In this document: positions 45,474 through 55,250 of the stretch, piece after piece
Position numbering within the stretch: position 1 is the stretch's first letter
Layout: each line of letters begins with the position of its first letter
Notes under the pieces: generated by a model
The model's input: only the letters and a program-made list of their open reading frames with translations
What the model was told of the DNA's origin: nothing
Databases searched by the model: none
Program-made: the position numbers and the translations under genes
Source of the DNA: Paraburkholderia fungorum
GTDB taxonomy: Bacteria > Pseudomonadota > Gammaproteobacteria > Burkholderiales > Burkholderiaceae
Assembly: GCF_003610895.1 (NCBI RefSeq)
Contig: NZ_MCAS01000039.1
Location: forward strand, 1-64,000
Length of the DNA stretch: 64,000 bases
Direction of reading: 5' to 3'

Positions 45474-45652
45474 GGGTGCTCCGTTTAAGCGGTTCGCATG
45501 GGGCTTGGCAAACACGCATGTGGCGTTGCGGCAGGCCGTATTGGTTGTGGGCACATTGATTTTCGGCCAACAGTCTGCTCGATCATACTGAACAAAGCGT
45601 ACTTGTGCAATGCAGCAATTTGCGCGCGGGTTGCGTACAAACTGTCATTGAA

Positions 45653-47533
45653 TCATGGTACTGGCGATGCTGCCGCGCCGCTATCGGGGGTTGCCGCAGC
45701 CTCAAGTTCCTGTGCCGCGCTGCCGTTATGCGGTGGCTGCCCGGTGGCCTGCGCCATTGCCTGCTCGTGCTTCATCAGGTTCAGGCCGGTATGCACCAGC
45801 GCCACGTGCGAAAACGCCTGGGGGAAGTTGCCGACCAGGCGCTTCGCGGCCGGATCGTATTCTTCGGCGAGCAGACCGACGTCATTGCAGAGATCGAGCA
45901 GCCGCTCGTACATCGCAACGGCTTCCTCGATGCGGCCTTGCAAGGCCAGGTTGTCCACCATCCAGAACGAGCACGCGAGGAAAGTGCCTTCGCCGGGTGG
46001 CAGGCCGTCGTCGTATTCGGTGGTGCGGTAGCGCATGACGAAGCCGTCGTGCATCAGATCTTTTTCGATCGCGGCCACCGTGCCTTTGATGCGCGGATCC
46101 TGTGGCGGCAGGAAGCCGACCAGCGGCATCAGCAGCACGCTCGCGTCGAGCTGGTCGCTGCCGTAGGACTGGGAGAACGCGTTGAGCGCCGGATTCCATG
46201 CCTTTGCGCAGACTTCCGCGTGGATGGCCGCGCGGGTTGCCCGCCATGCGTCGAGCGGGCCTTCCAGCTTGAACATGTCGGCTGAGCGGATGGCGCGGTC
46301 GTAGGCGACCCACGCCATCACCTTCGAGAACGTGAAGTGCTGGCGCCCGCCGCGCGTTTCCCAGATGCCTTCGTCCGGCTCCTGCCAGATCGTGTCGAGG
46401 TGGCCGAGCAGCGCGCGCTGCACGTTCCAGGCGGTGTCGTCCGCCTGCAGGCCGCCGACGCGCGCGAGATGCAGCGCGTTCATGACTTCGCCGTAAACGT
46501 CGAGCTGGCGCTGTCCGACCGCGTTGTTGCCGATCCGCACGGGTTTGGCATCCTGATAGCCCGGCAACCAGTCGATCTCGAACTCGGGCAGGCGGCGCTC
46601 ACCGGCGATCCCGTACATGATCTGCAACTGATCGGGCGCGCCGGCCATCACGCGGCCGAGCCAGCTGCGCCACGCGCGGGCTTCGTCGTAGTAGCCGCCG
46701 CGCATCATCGCGAGCAGCGTGATGGTGGCGTCGCGCAGCCAGCAGTAGCGGTAGTCCCAGTTGCGCGTGCCGCCCAACTGTTCCGGAAGCGACGTGGTGG
46801 GCGCGGCGACGATGCCGCCGGTCGGCTCATAGGCGAGCGCCTTTAGCGTAATCAGCGAGCGGCGGATTGGCGCGGCCCATTTGCCTTCCACGGTGCTGCG
46901 CGCCGACCATTCGAGCCAGTGGTTCTCAGTGCGCGCAAGCGACGTGTGCGGATCGCGGCTCGGCGGAATGCGCAGATGCGAGGCCGCATAGGCCAGCGAA
47001 AACGGCACGCGTTCACCTTCGCTCACGCTGAATTCCGCGACGGTCTTCATGTTCTCGCCGCGCAGCTCGACCGGCGTGCGCAGCACCGCGGTATCGGGGC
47101 CGACAATCGCCTTGATGCCGCTGTCGTGCTTCAGCCGATCGACCCACGGAATCGAAAAGCCGTAGTCGAAGCGCAGCACCAGTTCCATCTGCATGCGCAC
47201 GGTGCCGCGTTTGCCGACCACGATCCGCACCATCTCCGACCAGCCGTTGCCTGGCGGCATGAAATCGATCAGCGTGACCGCGCCTTCAGGCGTTTCGAAA
47301 TCGGTTTCGAGGATGAGCGTCTCGCCGCGATAACGGCGCGTAATCGTGGGCGGCGTATCCGAGACCGGCGCAATCAGCCAGCGGCCGTTGTCGGGCGTGC
47401 CGAGCAGGGCGGCGAAGCAGGCGCCGGAGTCGAAGCGCGGCCAGCACAGCCAGTCGACGGATCCTTCCCGGGAGACGAGCGCGGCCGTGTGGCCGTCGCC
47501 GATGAGCGCGTAGTCTTCGATGAGTGCGGGCAT
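45653..47533 (-). CDS. Glycoside hydrolase family 15 protein
   Basis: A 626-residue cytoplasmic enzyme, glucoamylase/trehalase-like. An N-terminal beta-sandwich (IEDYALIGDGHTAALVSREGSVDWLCWPRFDS style opening, conserved in this group) precedes an (alpha/alpha)6 barrel. The catalytic acid is probably Glu in EPDEGIWETRG and the base Glu in GLLAEEYDP. Actinobacterial relatives act on trehalose, and fungal ones on alpha-1,4-glucan. The C-terminal about 35 residues are Ala/Pro-rich. No trehalose-synthesis genes are in the window. Confidence 0.9.
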   Translation of the reverse strand: MPALIEDYALIGDGHTAALVSREGSVDWLCWPRFDSGACFAALLGTPDNGRWLIAPVSDTPPTITRRYRGETLILETDFETPEGAVTLIDFMPPGNGWSEMVRIVVGKRGTVRMQMELVLRFDYGFSIPWVDRLKHDSGIKAIVGPDTAVLRTPVELRGENMKTVAEFSVSEGERVPFSLAYAASHLRIPPSRDPHTSLARTENHWLEWSARSTVEGKWAAPIRRSLITLKALAYEPTGGIVAAPTTSLPEQLGGTRNWDYRYCWLRDATITLLAMMRGGYYDEARAWRSWLGRVMAGAPDQLQIMYGIAGERRLPEFEIDWLPGYQDAKPVRIGNNAVGQRQLDVYGEVMNALHLARVGGLQADDTAWNVQRALLGHLDTIWQEPDEGIWETRGGRQHFTFSKVMAWVAYDRAIRSADMFKLEGPLDAWRATRAAIHAEVCAKAWNPALNAFSQSYGSDQLDASVLLMPLVGFLPPQDPRIKGTVAAIEKDLMHDGFVMRYRTTEYDDGLPPGEGTFLACSFWMVDNLALQGRIEEAVAMYERLLDLCNDVGLLAEEYDPAAKRLVGNFPQAFSHVALVHTGLNLMKHEQAMAQATGQPPHNGSAAQELEAAATPDSGAAASPVP

Positions 47534-47774
47534 GGGGCAACGTGTCAGTTATACGCGAGGCAGGGGCCGCCGCGCTTGGGGTCGGGTTAGTGTCGTTGTT
47601 TTTACCGGACTCGCGCGATGCATTTTGGTTCAGCGCGCAATGCGGCTAAATGCGAGTTGGTAATTGTCAAATCACTGCCTACAATCATTTTTCATGCCGA
47701 TGCGCGGAGCTCTCCGGATCATGTATCGGCCCTGTCCACGACGTATGCCGATACCGTCTTTGAGGACCCGAGCG

Positions 47775-48020
47775 ATGCTGAACCCGTCGAAAGCCGATTG
47801 CATCACGATTCTCTCCGCCGCCAGCCAACTGGCCGGCGATTCGCTGCTGCCGCTCGAACATGGCCGACTGGGTCTGAGCCGCAACGGAATGCTGGCCGCG
47901 GCGGCTTTTCTGGTCGAACGGGCCTGCTTCCGGCGTCATCAGGAAGGTGACGGACATTATGCCGTCGGTGGATTGTCGTTGCAGGGGCGTTTGCGGCTCG
48001 ACCAGCTTTCGAACGGCTGA
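47775..48020 (+). CDS. Small hypothetical protein, winged-helix-like
   Basis: An 81-residue soluble protein (MLNPSKADCITILSAASQ...). The pattern of a helical first half and a C-terminal 'HYAVGGLSLQGRLRL' beta-turn is compatible with a small winged helix, but I do not recognise a named family. A TGAGGA ribosome site lies eight bases before the ATG. The frame extends upstream to 47664 without support. Probably genuine from composition. Confidence 0.5.
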   Translation: MLNPSKADCITILSAASQLAGDSLLPLEHGRLGLSRNGMLAAAAFLVERACFRRHQEGDGHYAVGGLSLQGRLRLDQLSNG

Positions 48021-48301
48021 TACGGCTGATTCGACTGATTGCACGCAGCACGGGCTTGCGCCGCGAGGTTGCCTTGCATCTGGCACGCCGCTTTGCCATG
48101 CCGCGCCTCGCGTGAATCCGCAAAGTACGCACCGATTCGCTGTGCCAATTGTTGCGCTGCCGCAGCCGGCAATGCACGTGCCATGCATGCCATTGCGCAT
48201 CCCGGCACCCGGTGAGTACGAGACGTGGCCGGGCCGGCACTGCGCCCGGTCGTGTGTCCCTTTCCGCTCAGCTTGCTGACCATCTGGCCGGCTGCACTCG
48301 T

Positions 48302-48454
48302 CTAGAAGTGCGACGCCCCCACGCCGAAAATCCCAATGATGCCGATGATGATCAGATAGAGCGCGACGATGAAGTTCAACAGGCGCGGCATGACGAGGAT
48401 CAGAATGCCGGCGATCAACGAAACCAGCGGGCCCAGGCTAAGTGTGACGTTCAT
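48302..48454 (-). CDS. DUF3096 membrane peptide (50 residues)
   Basis: A 50-residue membrane protein with two hydrophobic segments: LVSLIAGILILVMPRLLN, then FIVALYLIIIGIIGIFGVG. The sequence MPRLLN.IVA.YLI matches the DUF3096 family. GGAG lies five bases before the ATG. Short enough to be missed by many gene callers. Role unknown. No partner gene is evident. Confidence 0.85.
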   Translation of the reverse strand: MNVTLSLGPLVSLIAGILILVMPRLLNFIVALYLIIIGIIGIFGVGASHF

Positions 48455-48608
48455 GAAAGCTCCGTAGTGTGATGGGGGTGAGATTCACTGCATGATCCGA
48501 CACAACGCTTTTATACTTGCCTCGATAAAACAATTCGACCGATTGCGCGGCAGACCAGAGACACCGTTACAACCGAATCCACCCGATAACCGATGTCCAG
48601 GAGGTCCT

Positions 48609-49901
48609 ATGCTTCGTCGTCAGCGGGCCGCAGTGCGCGCCGTTTCAAGCTCTTCTTTGCCTTCTGCTCAATCCACCTCATGGCGCGGCGCCCGGCCAGT
48701 TCCATTGCGCTCCGCCCGCTCGATAATAAAAGGTTTCGTGCTCATGGTCTCGATTGTTGCTTCGCATGCGTTTGCGCAAGATTCCGGCCCGGTCCCCGCC
48801 GACGGCGTCTATGACATGCTGGTCGGTACTTACACCGGCGGCAAGAGCGAGGGCCTTTACGTCTATCGCTTCGATACGAAGACGGGCGAAGCGACTCGCG
48901 TGTCGGTCGCGCAGACGGTCAACCCGTCGTATCTGGTGGTGAGTTCTGACCGGCGCTTCGTCTATGCGGTCAACGAATTACCCGGCGACAACGGTCCGGC
49001 TACGCAACGCGGCGGCATCAGCGCGTTTCGCTTCGACGCCGCGAGCGGCCAGTTGACCTTCCTCAACAAGGTCTCGTCAGACGGCAATGACCCGTGCTAT
49101 CTGAAGCTGTCGCCGGACGGCAAATATCTGCTGACCGCGAACTACTCGGTGGCGGCCGATCCGGGCGGCAGCTTCGCGGTGTTTCCGTTGCAGGCCGACG
49201 GCCAGGTGGGCGCGTCGGTGCTGACGGTGCACCATGAAGGCGGTGGTCCGGTGAAGGGGCGTCAGGACAACTCGCACGTTCACTCCACGGTGTTTTCACC
49301 TGACGGTCACTACCTGTTCGCGCAGGACCTGGGCGCCGACAAGCTGTATTCGTACCGCTACACGCCGGACGGCAGCCGCGGCCTGTTCGGGCCGACCGAC
49401 TGGCGTTACACCCAGGAAAAAGCCGGCACGGGCCCGCGCCACCTGGTGTTCGGCGCGGACGGCAAGCATGCGTATCTGACGAGTGAATTGGCCGGCACGG
49501 TCAGCACCTTCAACTACAACGAAGGCAGGCTCACACAGGTTCAAACGATCTCGCTGGCCGAGCCGGGCTTCAAGGGCGCGGTCGGCGCGGCGGCCATTCA
49601 CCTCTCGCCTGACGGGCGCTTCCTGTATGCCACCAATCGCGGCGACGCGAACGATATCGTGATCTTCTCCGTCGATCCGGCCAACGGTCATCTGAAGAAG
49701 ATCGGTCGTCAGTCGAGCCTCGGCAAGTCGCCGCGCGAATTCGCGATCGACCCGACCGGCAATTGGCTGATCGTCGGCAATCAGAACAGCGACACGGTGG
49801 TGGTGTTCAGGCGCGACCAGCAGAGCGGCTTGCTTGAAGCGAATCCGAAGCAGTTCGAACTGGGTTCGCCGGTCGACTTCAAGCTGGTGTCGCCATCGTG
49901 A
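48609..49901 (+). CDS. Exported lactonase-family beta-propeller protein
   Basis: A 430-residue protein of the 6-phosphogluconolactonase-like (Pgl/lactonase, seven-bladed propeller) family. Blades repeat the pattern SPDGKYLLTANY, SPDGHYLFAQDL and SPDGRFLYATNRGD. A hydrophobic segment near residue 40-55 ending ASHAFAQ is a signal peptide after an unusually long basic n-region. Cytosolic Pgl has no signal, so the true substrate may be a different lactone in the periplasm. CAGGAGGTCCT directly precedes the ATG. A strong terminator follows. Confidence 0.85.
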   Translation: MLRRQRAAVRAVSSSSLPSAQSTSWRGARPVPLRSARSIIKGFVLMVSIVASHAFAQDSGPVPADGVYDMLVGTYTGGKSEGLYVYRFDTKTGEATRVSVAQTVNPSYLVVSSDRRFVYAVNELPGDNGPATQRGGISAFRFDAASGQLTFLNKVSSDGNDPCYLKLSPDGKYLLTANYSVAADPGGSFAVFPLQADGQVGASVLTVHHEGGGPVKGRQDNSHVHSTVFSPDGHYLFAQDLGADKLYSYRYTPDGSRGLFGPTDWRYTQEKAGTGPRHLVFGADGKHAYLTSELAGTVSTFNYNEGRLTQVQTISLAEPGFKGAVGAAAIHLSPDGRFLYATNRGDANDIVIFSVDPANGHLKKIGRQSSLGKSPREFAIDPTGNWLIVGNQNSDTVVVFRRDQQSGLLEANPKQFELGSPVDFKLVSPS

Positions 49902-49978
49902 GTGCGGGGCACGCGCGCGGCGTGAATGTCCGTCAGCATTCGCGCTGCCGTGTGATCTGAACATGTCTGCCGTGTAAG

Positions 49979-50018
49979 AAAACGGGCCGCTCGGTGAACT
50001 GAGCGGCCCGTTTTTTTC
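49979..50018. terminator. Terminator between the lactonase-family gene and ftsK
   Basis: Stem ACGGGCCGCTC / GAGCGGCCCGT (49982-49992, 50001-50011) with A-rich left and T7 right flank; serves two convergent genes. Confidence 0.85.
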
Positions 50019-50064
50019 GGCGGTTTGGGTTGGCGGTTGCCGGTTCTACATGCGTACTGGCGTG

Positions 50065-53000
50065 TTACTCCGCCGGTCCCGGCGCGAGCACTTCACGGCT
50101 GCCGTTAATGCCCATGGCGGACACCAGGCCCGCTGTCTCCATCTGCTCGACGAGGCGTGCCGCGCGGTTGTAGCCGATGCGCAATTGCCGCTGCACCGAC
50201 GAGATCGACGCGCGCCGCGTGCGCACCACGAAGGCGACGGCTTCGTCGTAAAGCGGATCGGCTTCGGCGTCCGGCGTATCGCCGAACAGATCCTGCGACG
50301 CGCCTTCGGTGGCGGGGCCGTCGAGAATGCCTTCTTCGTATTGCGGTTCGCCGAACTGCTTCAGATACTCGACGATCCGATGCACTTCCTCGTCGGCGAC
50401 GAACGCGCCGTGCACGCGCTGCGGGTAGCCCGAGCCTGGCGGCAGGAACAGCATGTCGCCCTGGCCGAGCAGCGATTCGGCGCCCATCTGATCGAGAATC
50501 GTGCGCGAGTCGATTTTCGACGACACCTGGAATGCCACGCGCGTCGGAATGTTCGCCTTGATGAGACCGGTGATCACGTCCACCGACGGACGCTGCGTCG
50601 CCAGAATCAGGTGAATGCCGGCGGCGCGCGCCTTCTGCGCGAGACGCGCGATCAGCTCTTCGATTTTCTTGCCCGCGACCATCATCAGGTCGGCCAGCTC
50701 GTCGATCACCACGACGATCAGCGGCAGCGGCGCGAGCGGCTCGGGTGCTTCCGGCGTCAGCGAGAACGGGTTACCGAGCTTCTTGCCCTTGGCTTCCGTA
50801 TCGCGGATCTTCTGGTTGAACCCGGCCAGATTGCGTACGCCGACCGCGGACATGAGTCGATAACGCTTTTCCATTTCGCCGACACACCAGTTCAGTGCAT
50901 TGGCCGCCAGCTTCATATCGGTGACGACCGGCGCGAGCAGATGCGGAATGCCTTCGTAGACCGACAGTTCCAGCATTTTCGGGTCGATCATGATGAGCCG
51001 CACTTCTTCCGGCGTCGCCTTGTAAAGCAGCGAGCAGATCATGGCGTTGATCGCCACGGACTTGCCCGAGCCTGTCGTGCCGGCAACCAGCATGTGCGGT
51101 GCCTTCGCCAGATCGGCGACCACCGGATGGCCCGTGATGTCTTTGCCCATCGCCAGCGTCAACTGCGAATGCGAGTGCTGGTAGACGTTGGCTTCAAGGA
51201 TTTCGGACAGGCGGATCGTTTGCCGCTTGGCGTTCGGCAACTCGAGACCCATGCAGGTCTTGCCGGGAATGGTTTCGACCACGCGGATCGAGGTGAGACC
51301 GAGGCCGCGCGACAAATCCTTCATCAGGCCGACGATCTGACTGCCGCGCACGCCGAGCGCCGGTTCGATCTCGAAGCGCGTAATGACGGGACCGGCCGAG
51401 TGGCCGACCACCGTTACCGGCACCTTGAACTCCTGCAGACGCTGCTCGATCAGCAGGCCGGTTTCGATGAGCTTCTCTTCCGAAACCGGTTCGACGTCGG
51501 TGTCGGCGCGCGCGAGCAGATCGAGCGTCGGCAACTCGACCATCGATGCCGCCGGCGCGCGGAATTCGAAGCCGTTGGCCGGGGCGTGGCCGCGCAACGG
51601 GGTGCTGCGCTGGGCTGCGGGCTCGGTGGATTCGGTAGGTTCGCTGGACTCGGTCGCGGCTTCGGCGGCGATGTGGATTGCAGGCGGTGCGGCTGGGATA
51701 GTGGGGAAGGCCGGCGCTGCTGGTGTTGCTGGAGTATTCGGTGCGCTTTGTGCGTAAGACTGCCCGATGGCGTTGGTGCTGGCAGCGTCGGCGTCGGCGT
51801 CGTAGGCGACGATGGTGGCCGAGGTCAACGGGGTGGCCTGAGCAGTGACGCCGGGGAAGCGGACCACATTTGACGCGTGCGGTGCAGCGCTTTGCGGCTG
51901 GATTGTCGCGGTGGCGGTCGAGGCGTCGTCAGTGTTCGAGAAGTCTGCGGCGGTCGATGTGTCCGATGCATCCGATGCGGATGACGAGTACACGTCGTCG
52001 GATGGGTTCGAGGTATCCGATAGGGTAGGGGCGTCCGTTGTTTCTGCTTCTACTGGCGCGTGCGCTTCGCTCGCGCTCGCGACGTGCCATGGCGGTGTGG
52101 CGTGATGCAGCGGCACGGCTTCGCCCGGCGCGCCGGAGTCGGCGCCATGCGGCGCGTTTGCCGGCGCGATTCGTGGCGACGCGACAGCATCGCTCCTGAT
52201 TTCCCACGGCGCCAGCGTTTTATCGACGACGACTTCGGCAATTGGCGCGGACGTCGCAGTGTGCGCTGGCGTCGATTCTTCTTCGACGAACGGCGGCGCG
52301 TCAGCTTGTGCTTCGCTCGCATGCAATTGAGCCGCGAAGATTTGAAACGGCGTGGGGGTGGCCGCCGGCCCAGCGTGCTGCGCGACTGCCGCTGGTGATT
52401 CTGACTGCGCTGGTGCCGATGTCTGCGCGGATGCAGATGCTTCTGTTCCTGCGTGCGCCGATGTCTGGGCGGATGACGATGCTTCTGTTCGAGCGTGTGC
52501 CGATTCCTGCGCTGATGACGGTGCTTCTCTTTGTGCTTGTGTCGATGCCTGCACCGGCGTGGCATGTTGTGCGACTGTCGCCAGTGCTTCTGTGTGTTCG
52601 TGTGCCGATGTCGGTGCGCCTGCCGGTACCGACGCCTGGGCCAATGTCGGCGCCAGTGCCAGTGCGGATGCCGCAGCCGACGGCGCCTGAATGATCGGCG
52701 GCTCGATCGGCCATTGCACGACGGGCTCAGCGTCTTCTGCGCGCGGCGCGGTGGACACGGCTTCAACGCGCGTCGTGTCGGCCGGCGGCTGCACCGGCAT
52801 CGGGTTCGGCGCGGCCTCGGCGACATCCTGCAACGACGCGTCTACACCCCGTGCCGCGGCCATTCCACCTTCGCTCGCACGCGGCGAAGCCTCACCCGAT
52901 TGCGTTGCTTTGAGCGACGATTCGGCGCTCAGCGGATCCGCGGTGACCATCGCGTTGTCCGCGCCGCTGCTCCGTGCGAGGCTGACGCCGGCGATGTCGG

Positions 53001-54219
53001 TCCAGCGTGCGGCGTTTTCCGCGATGCTGCGAAGCGTTTCCTGGACGCTGGCGGGCGGCGTGACTTTCTGCGCTGCGGGCATCGGCCGGGTATAGCTGGG
53101 CGCTGGCGAATCGAACGAAGCCGGACGCCGCGCGGGTTGCGCCGACGCGCTGTTGGCGTTCGTGCGCGGCGCGGTCGAGAGCGGCGGCTGGGCCGCGGTG
53201 GAGCGATTTCCTTGAGGTATTCCAGTCGGTCTGCTTTGACCCGTCGACGACCGGCCGGCGCCAGTCGAAGCGCTCGGTGCCGGGCCGGGCGCCGGCCCGG
53301 CTGGCGAACCTGCCACCAGCCGTGCAACTGTCGCGGTATGCAATGATTGAGCCGCCGAAGCCGCCGAAGCCGCCGAAGCCGCAACGGGCGCGCGCGGCGC
53401 CGTTGCCGGCTCACGCAACCACCCAGCCGGCGCAACCGGTTCGGCTGGCGCCCATGCAGCCCTGTCCGTTTTCAGCGGATGCGCCGGCGCCGGCGTCTGC
53501 GCTTGCATCGGCACGGGCCGCGACGCCTGACGCGGTGGCACCCCGGCAGAGGTCCGCAGCACCGGTTCTGCCGGCGCGGCCTGGCCGCGCGTCTTTATCG
53601 CGCCGGTACGCCAGCTTCCCTCCGCGCCACGCGCCGTTGTTTCCTTCGCCATCGCCGCACCCGCCGCGCCGCCAGCCGCAGCCGCGCCGCGGCCGCTCGC
53701 GGGCGGCCGCCAGACGGTCGGGCGTGCATAGCGGCCCTTGTTTTTTGGCGCCATCGTATTGGTGGCCGGCGACACGTGCGACGGCAAACCGTCATCGACG
53801 GTGCGATGGCGGCGCGCTTCCTCGTCGCGCCTCGCGAGGCCGCGTGACAGTCCCAGGCCGAATGCGCCATCGGCCCACACGGCGAGCTCGCGCCAGCGGA
53901 AGTCGATCAGCCAGGGCAGGCTGATTGCGAGCAGGGCAAGCGCCGCGAGCGGCGTGCCGATATGCCCGAGCAGATGCCCGAAGCCCGTCGCCAGCGCATG
54001 GCCGAAACCATTTACGCCGGCCGCGTCGATCAATGACGCCTCCAGCGTGCAGCTCGCCACCATCACGCAGACGAAGCCGAGCCAAAGGCGGATCGTGCCG
54101 GGGCCGCGCAAGCCTGCGCCGCCTGGCAGCGCCGACTTCACGAGACGCCACAAAAGAGGAATGAGCCAGACGGCTGACCCGCCGAACCAGCCGAAAACTA
54201 CCGTGTGCATACTAGACAT
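50065..54219 (-). CDS. ftsK: DNA translocase FtsK with long Ala/Pro/Ser linker
   Basis: A 1384-residue division protein that pumps chromosome ends through the septum. N-terminal membrane spans (about residues 1-115) are followed by a very long Ala/Pro/Ser/Thr linker (about 120-840). The RecA-type motor (Walker A GTTGSGKS with Lys1053, Walker B VVVIDELADLM) ends in a winged-helix gamma domain (about 1315-1384, SSVQRQLRIGYNRAARLVEQME) that reads polar KOPS sites. The N-terminal part shows fewer clear spans than E. coli FtsK. The linker contains three 14-residue tandem repeats. ATG at 54219 is chosen; a TTG at 54240 is possible. Confidence 0.92.
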   Translation of the reverse strand: MSSMHTVVFGWFGGSAVWLIPLLWRLVKSALPGGAGLRGPGTIRLWLGFVCVMVASCTLEASLIDAAGVNGFGHALATGFGHLLGHIGTPLAALALLAISLPWLIDFRWRELAVWADGAFGLGLSRGLARRDEEARRHRTVDDGLPSHVSPATNTMAPKNKGRYARPTVWRPPASGRGAAAAGGAAGAAMAKETTARGAEGSWRTGAIKTRGQAAPAEPVLRTSAGVPPRQASRPVPMQAQTPAPAHPLKTDRAAWAPAEPVAPAGWLREPATAPRAPVAASAASAASAAQSLHTATVARLVAGSPAGPAPGPAPSASTGAGRSSTGQSRPTGIPQGNRSTAAQPPLSTAPRTNANSASAQPARRPASFDSPAPSYTRPMPAAQKVTPPASVQETLRSIAENAARWTDIAGVSLARSSGADNAMVTADPLSAESSLKATQSGEASPRASEGGMAAARGVDASLQDVAEAAPNPMPVQPPADTTRVEAVSTAPRAEDAEPVVQWPIEPPIIQAPSAAASALALAPTLAQASVPAGAPTSAHEHTEALATVAQHATPVQASTQAQREAPSSAQESAHARTEASSSAQTSAHAGTEASASAQTSAPAQSESPAAVAQHAGPAATPTPFQIFAAQLHASEAQADAPPFVEEESTPAHTATSAPIAEVVVDKTLAPWEIRSDAVASPRIAPANAPHGADSGAPGEAVPLHHATPPWHVASASEAHAPVEAETTDAPTLSDTSNPSDDVYSSSASDASDTSTAADFSNTDDASTATATIQPQSAAPHASNVVRFPGVTAQATPLTSATIVAYDADADAASTNAIGQSYAQSAPNTPATPAAPAFPTIPAAPPAIHIAAEAATESSEPTESTEPAAQRSTPLRGHAPANGFEFRAPAASMVELPTLDLLARADTDVEPVSEEKLIETGLLIEQRLQEFKVPVTVVGHSAGPVITRFEIEPALGVRGSQIVGLMKDLSRGLGLTSIRVVETIPGKTCMGLELPNAKRQTIRLSEILEANVYQHSHSQLTLAMGKDITGHPVVADLAKAPHMLVAGTTGSGKSVAINAMICSLLYKATPEEVRLIMIDPKMLELSVYEGIPHLLAPVVTDMKLAANALNWCVGEMEKRYRLMSAVGVRNLAGFNQKIRDTEAKGKKLGNPFSLTPEAPEPLAPLPLIVVVIDELADLMMVAGKKIEELIARLAQKARAAGIHLILATQRPSVDVITGLIKANIPTRVAFQVSSKIDSRTILDQMGAESLLGQGDMLFLPPGSGYPQRVHGAFVADEEVHRIVEYLKQFGEPQYEEGILDGPATEGASQDLFGDTPDAEADPLYDEAVAFVVRTRRASISSVQRQLRIGYNRAARLVEQMETAGLVSAMGINGSREVLAPGPAE
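52402..52527 (-). repeat. Three 42-base tandem repeats inside the ftsK linker
   Basis: On the minus strand three 14-codon units read EAPSSAQESAHART, EASSSAQTSAHAGT and EASASAQTSAPAQS. The period is exact (42 bases) while bases and residues drift, which indicates past unequal recombination or slippage. Confidence 0.75.
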
Positions 54220-54445
54220 CAGCGAATGACGGACGCGCAAAAACGCAATCCGTCGAGTTTAACCGGCGAAGCTTGATGCTTCGAAGGCAAACGCAAGTAT
54301 GTTTGCGTCGAAGGGGATGGCAGGCCTGCCCGCGGCCTGCCGTCGGTGAAAAACAACGGCCGCTAGCGGGGGCCGCGCGCGCCATGCGGACAGTATCGGT
54401 TGCGGGAGCGCATCCGGACCAGCCGTTTATCGGCCCGCGCATCCG

Positions 54446-54985
54446 TCATTTGGCGTTGCTGTCGAAGGTGAGCGTGTCGCCGTTATCGAGCATGAGCTGC
54501 ATCTGCTGCGGCGCGCGCATCTGTACGCCCGTGCGGTCGATGTGCTCCAGCGCGTTGAGATACGGGCCTTCGATTTGCCCGCCCGGCGTGGCGCATGCCA
54601 TGCGCGTGCCGCCCAGGGTGCCGAAGCTCAGCTTGCCGTCTTTCAGCGCATACGAACCCATGTAGCGGTTGCAGCCGGAAAAGCCGCTGGCGTGGCGCTG
54701 ACCCGTGGCGGTGGAAAGCACGAGCGTGATCGGCGCGCCCTGATCGGCGGACGGAATCGCGCGTGCCGTGCCGTCGGCCTGTTTCCAGGCTGTGAGTACC
54801 CAACTCGTGTTGTCGAGCAACTGGGTGGCGGCCGGATTGAACGGATCGGGCGGTGCCGCTTCCGAGTCGGGATGCTTCGGGATGGCGCACGCGCTGCATA
54901 GCGCGGCGACGCTCAACGCGACGAGAGCCGTGCGCGCGTACGGGATGAAGCGCGCAACACGTCGCGGGGAGGCGCTTTGGAGCAT
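54446..54985 (-). CDS. META-domain lipoprotein (HslJ-like)
   Basis: A 179-residue exported protein. A signal peptide ends at the possible lipobox LCSAC (the -3 residue is Cys, so lipidation is likely but not certain). The mature part has the META fold: LLDNTSWVLTAWKQADG, FSGCNRYMGSYAL, LSFGTLGGTRMAC. HslJ-type proteins are linked to heat and novobiocin tolerance in E. coli. ATG at 54985 is chosen because GAGGAA lies seven bases upstream and it precedes the signal peptide. Confidence 0.82.
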   Translation of the reverse strand: MLQSASPRRVARFIPYARTALVALSVAALCSACAIPKHPDSEAAPPDPFNPAATQLLDNTSWVLTAWKQADGTARAIPSADQGAPITLVLSTATGQRHASGFSGCNRYMGSYALKDGKLSFGTLGGTRMACATPGGQIEGPYLNALEHIDRTGVQMRAPQQMQLMLDNGDTLTFDSNAK

Positions 54986-55158
54986 GGCGTCGTTCCTCTT
55001 CAAACTGGCGAAGGCGTAAGGGTAACGCACTAAGCGCGCCGCACGCGAGTGCAACGGCGTGAGCGGACCTAAGCACGTGCGTCGCAGTGAGCGCTGTGGC
55101 GCCTTCTGCGCGCCTTACGCACAAATAGCAATGCAGACCCGGCGAGCAAGGCGCGGAG

Positions 55159-55202
55159 CGGGGTGCGCGTCGGGGTGTGCATCGGGGTGCGCATGTTAAC
55201 AT
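55159..55202 (+). promoter_or_regulatory. Three tandem 12-mers and a palindrome before purT
   Basis: CGGGGTGCGCGT, CGGGGTGTGCAT and CGGGGTGCGCAT run head to tail at 55159-55194. They run directly into the 10-base palindrome ATGTTAACAT at 55193-55202, about 50 bases before the purT ATG. Confidence 0.5.
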
Positions 55203-55250
55203 CGTGTTCTACCCAATCCCACCCTCATCCGACTTTTATCTGGAGACCTC

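Noticed and set aside
47957..48283. 108-codon minus-strand frame
   Set aside because: Overlaps the better-supported small plus-strand gene, has no clear ribosome site and gives no recognisable family.
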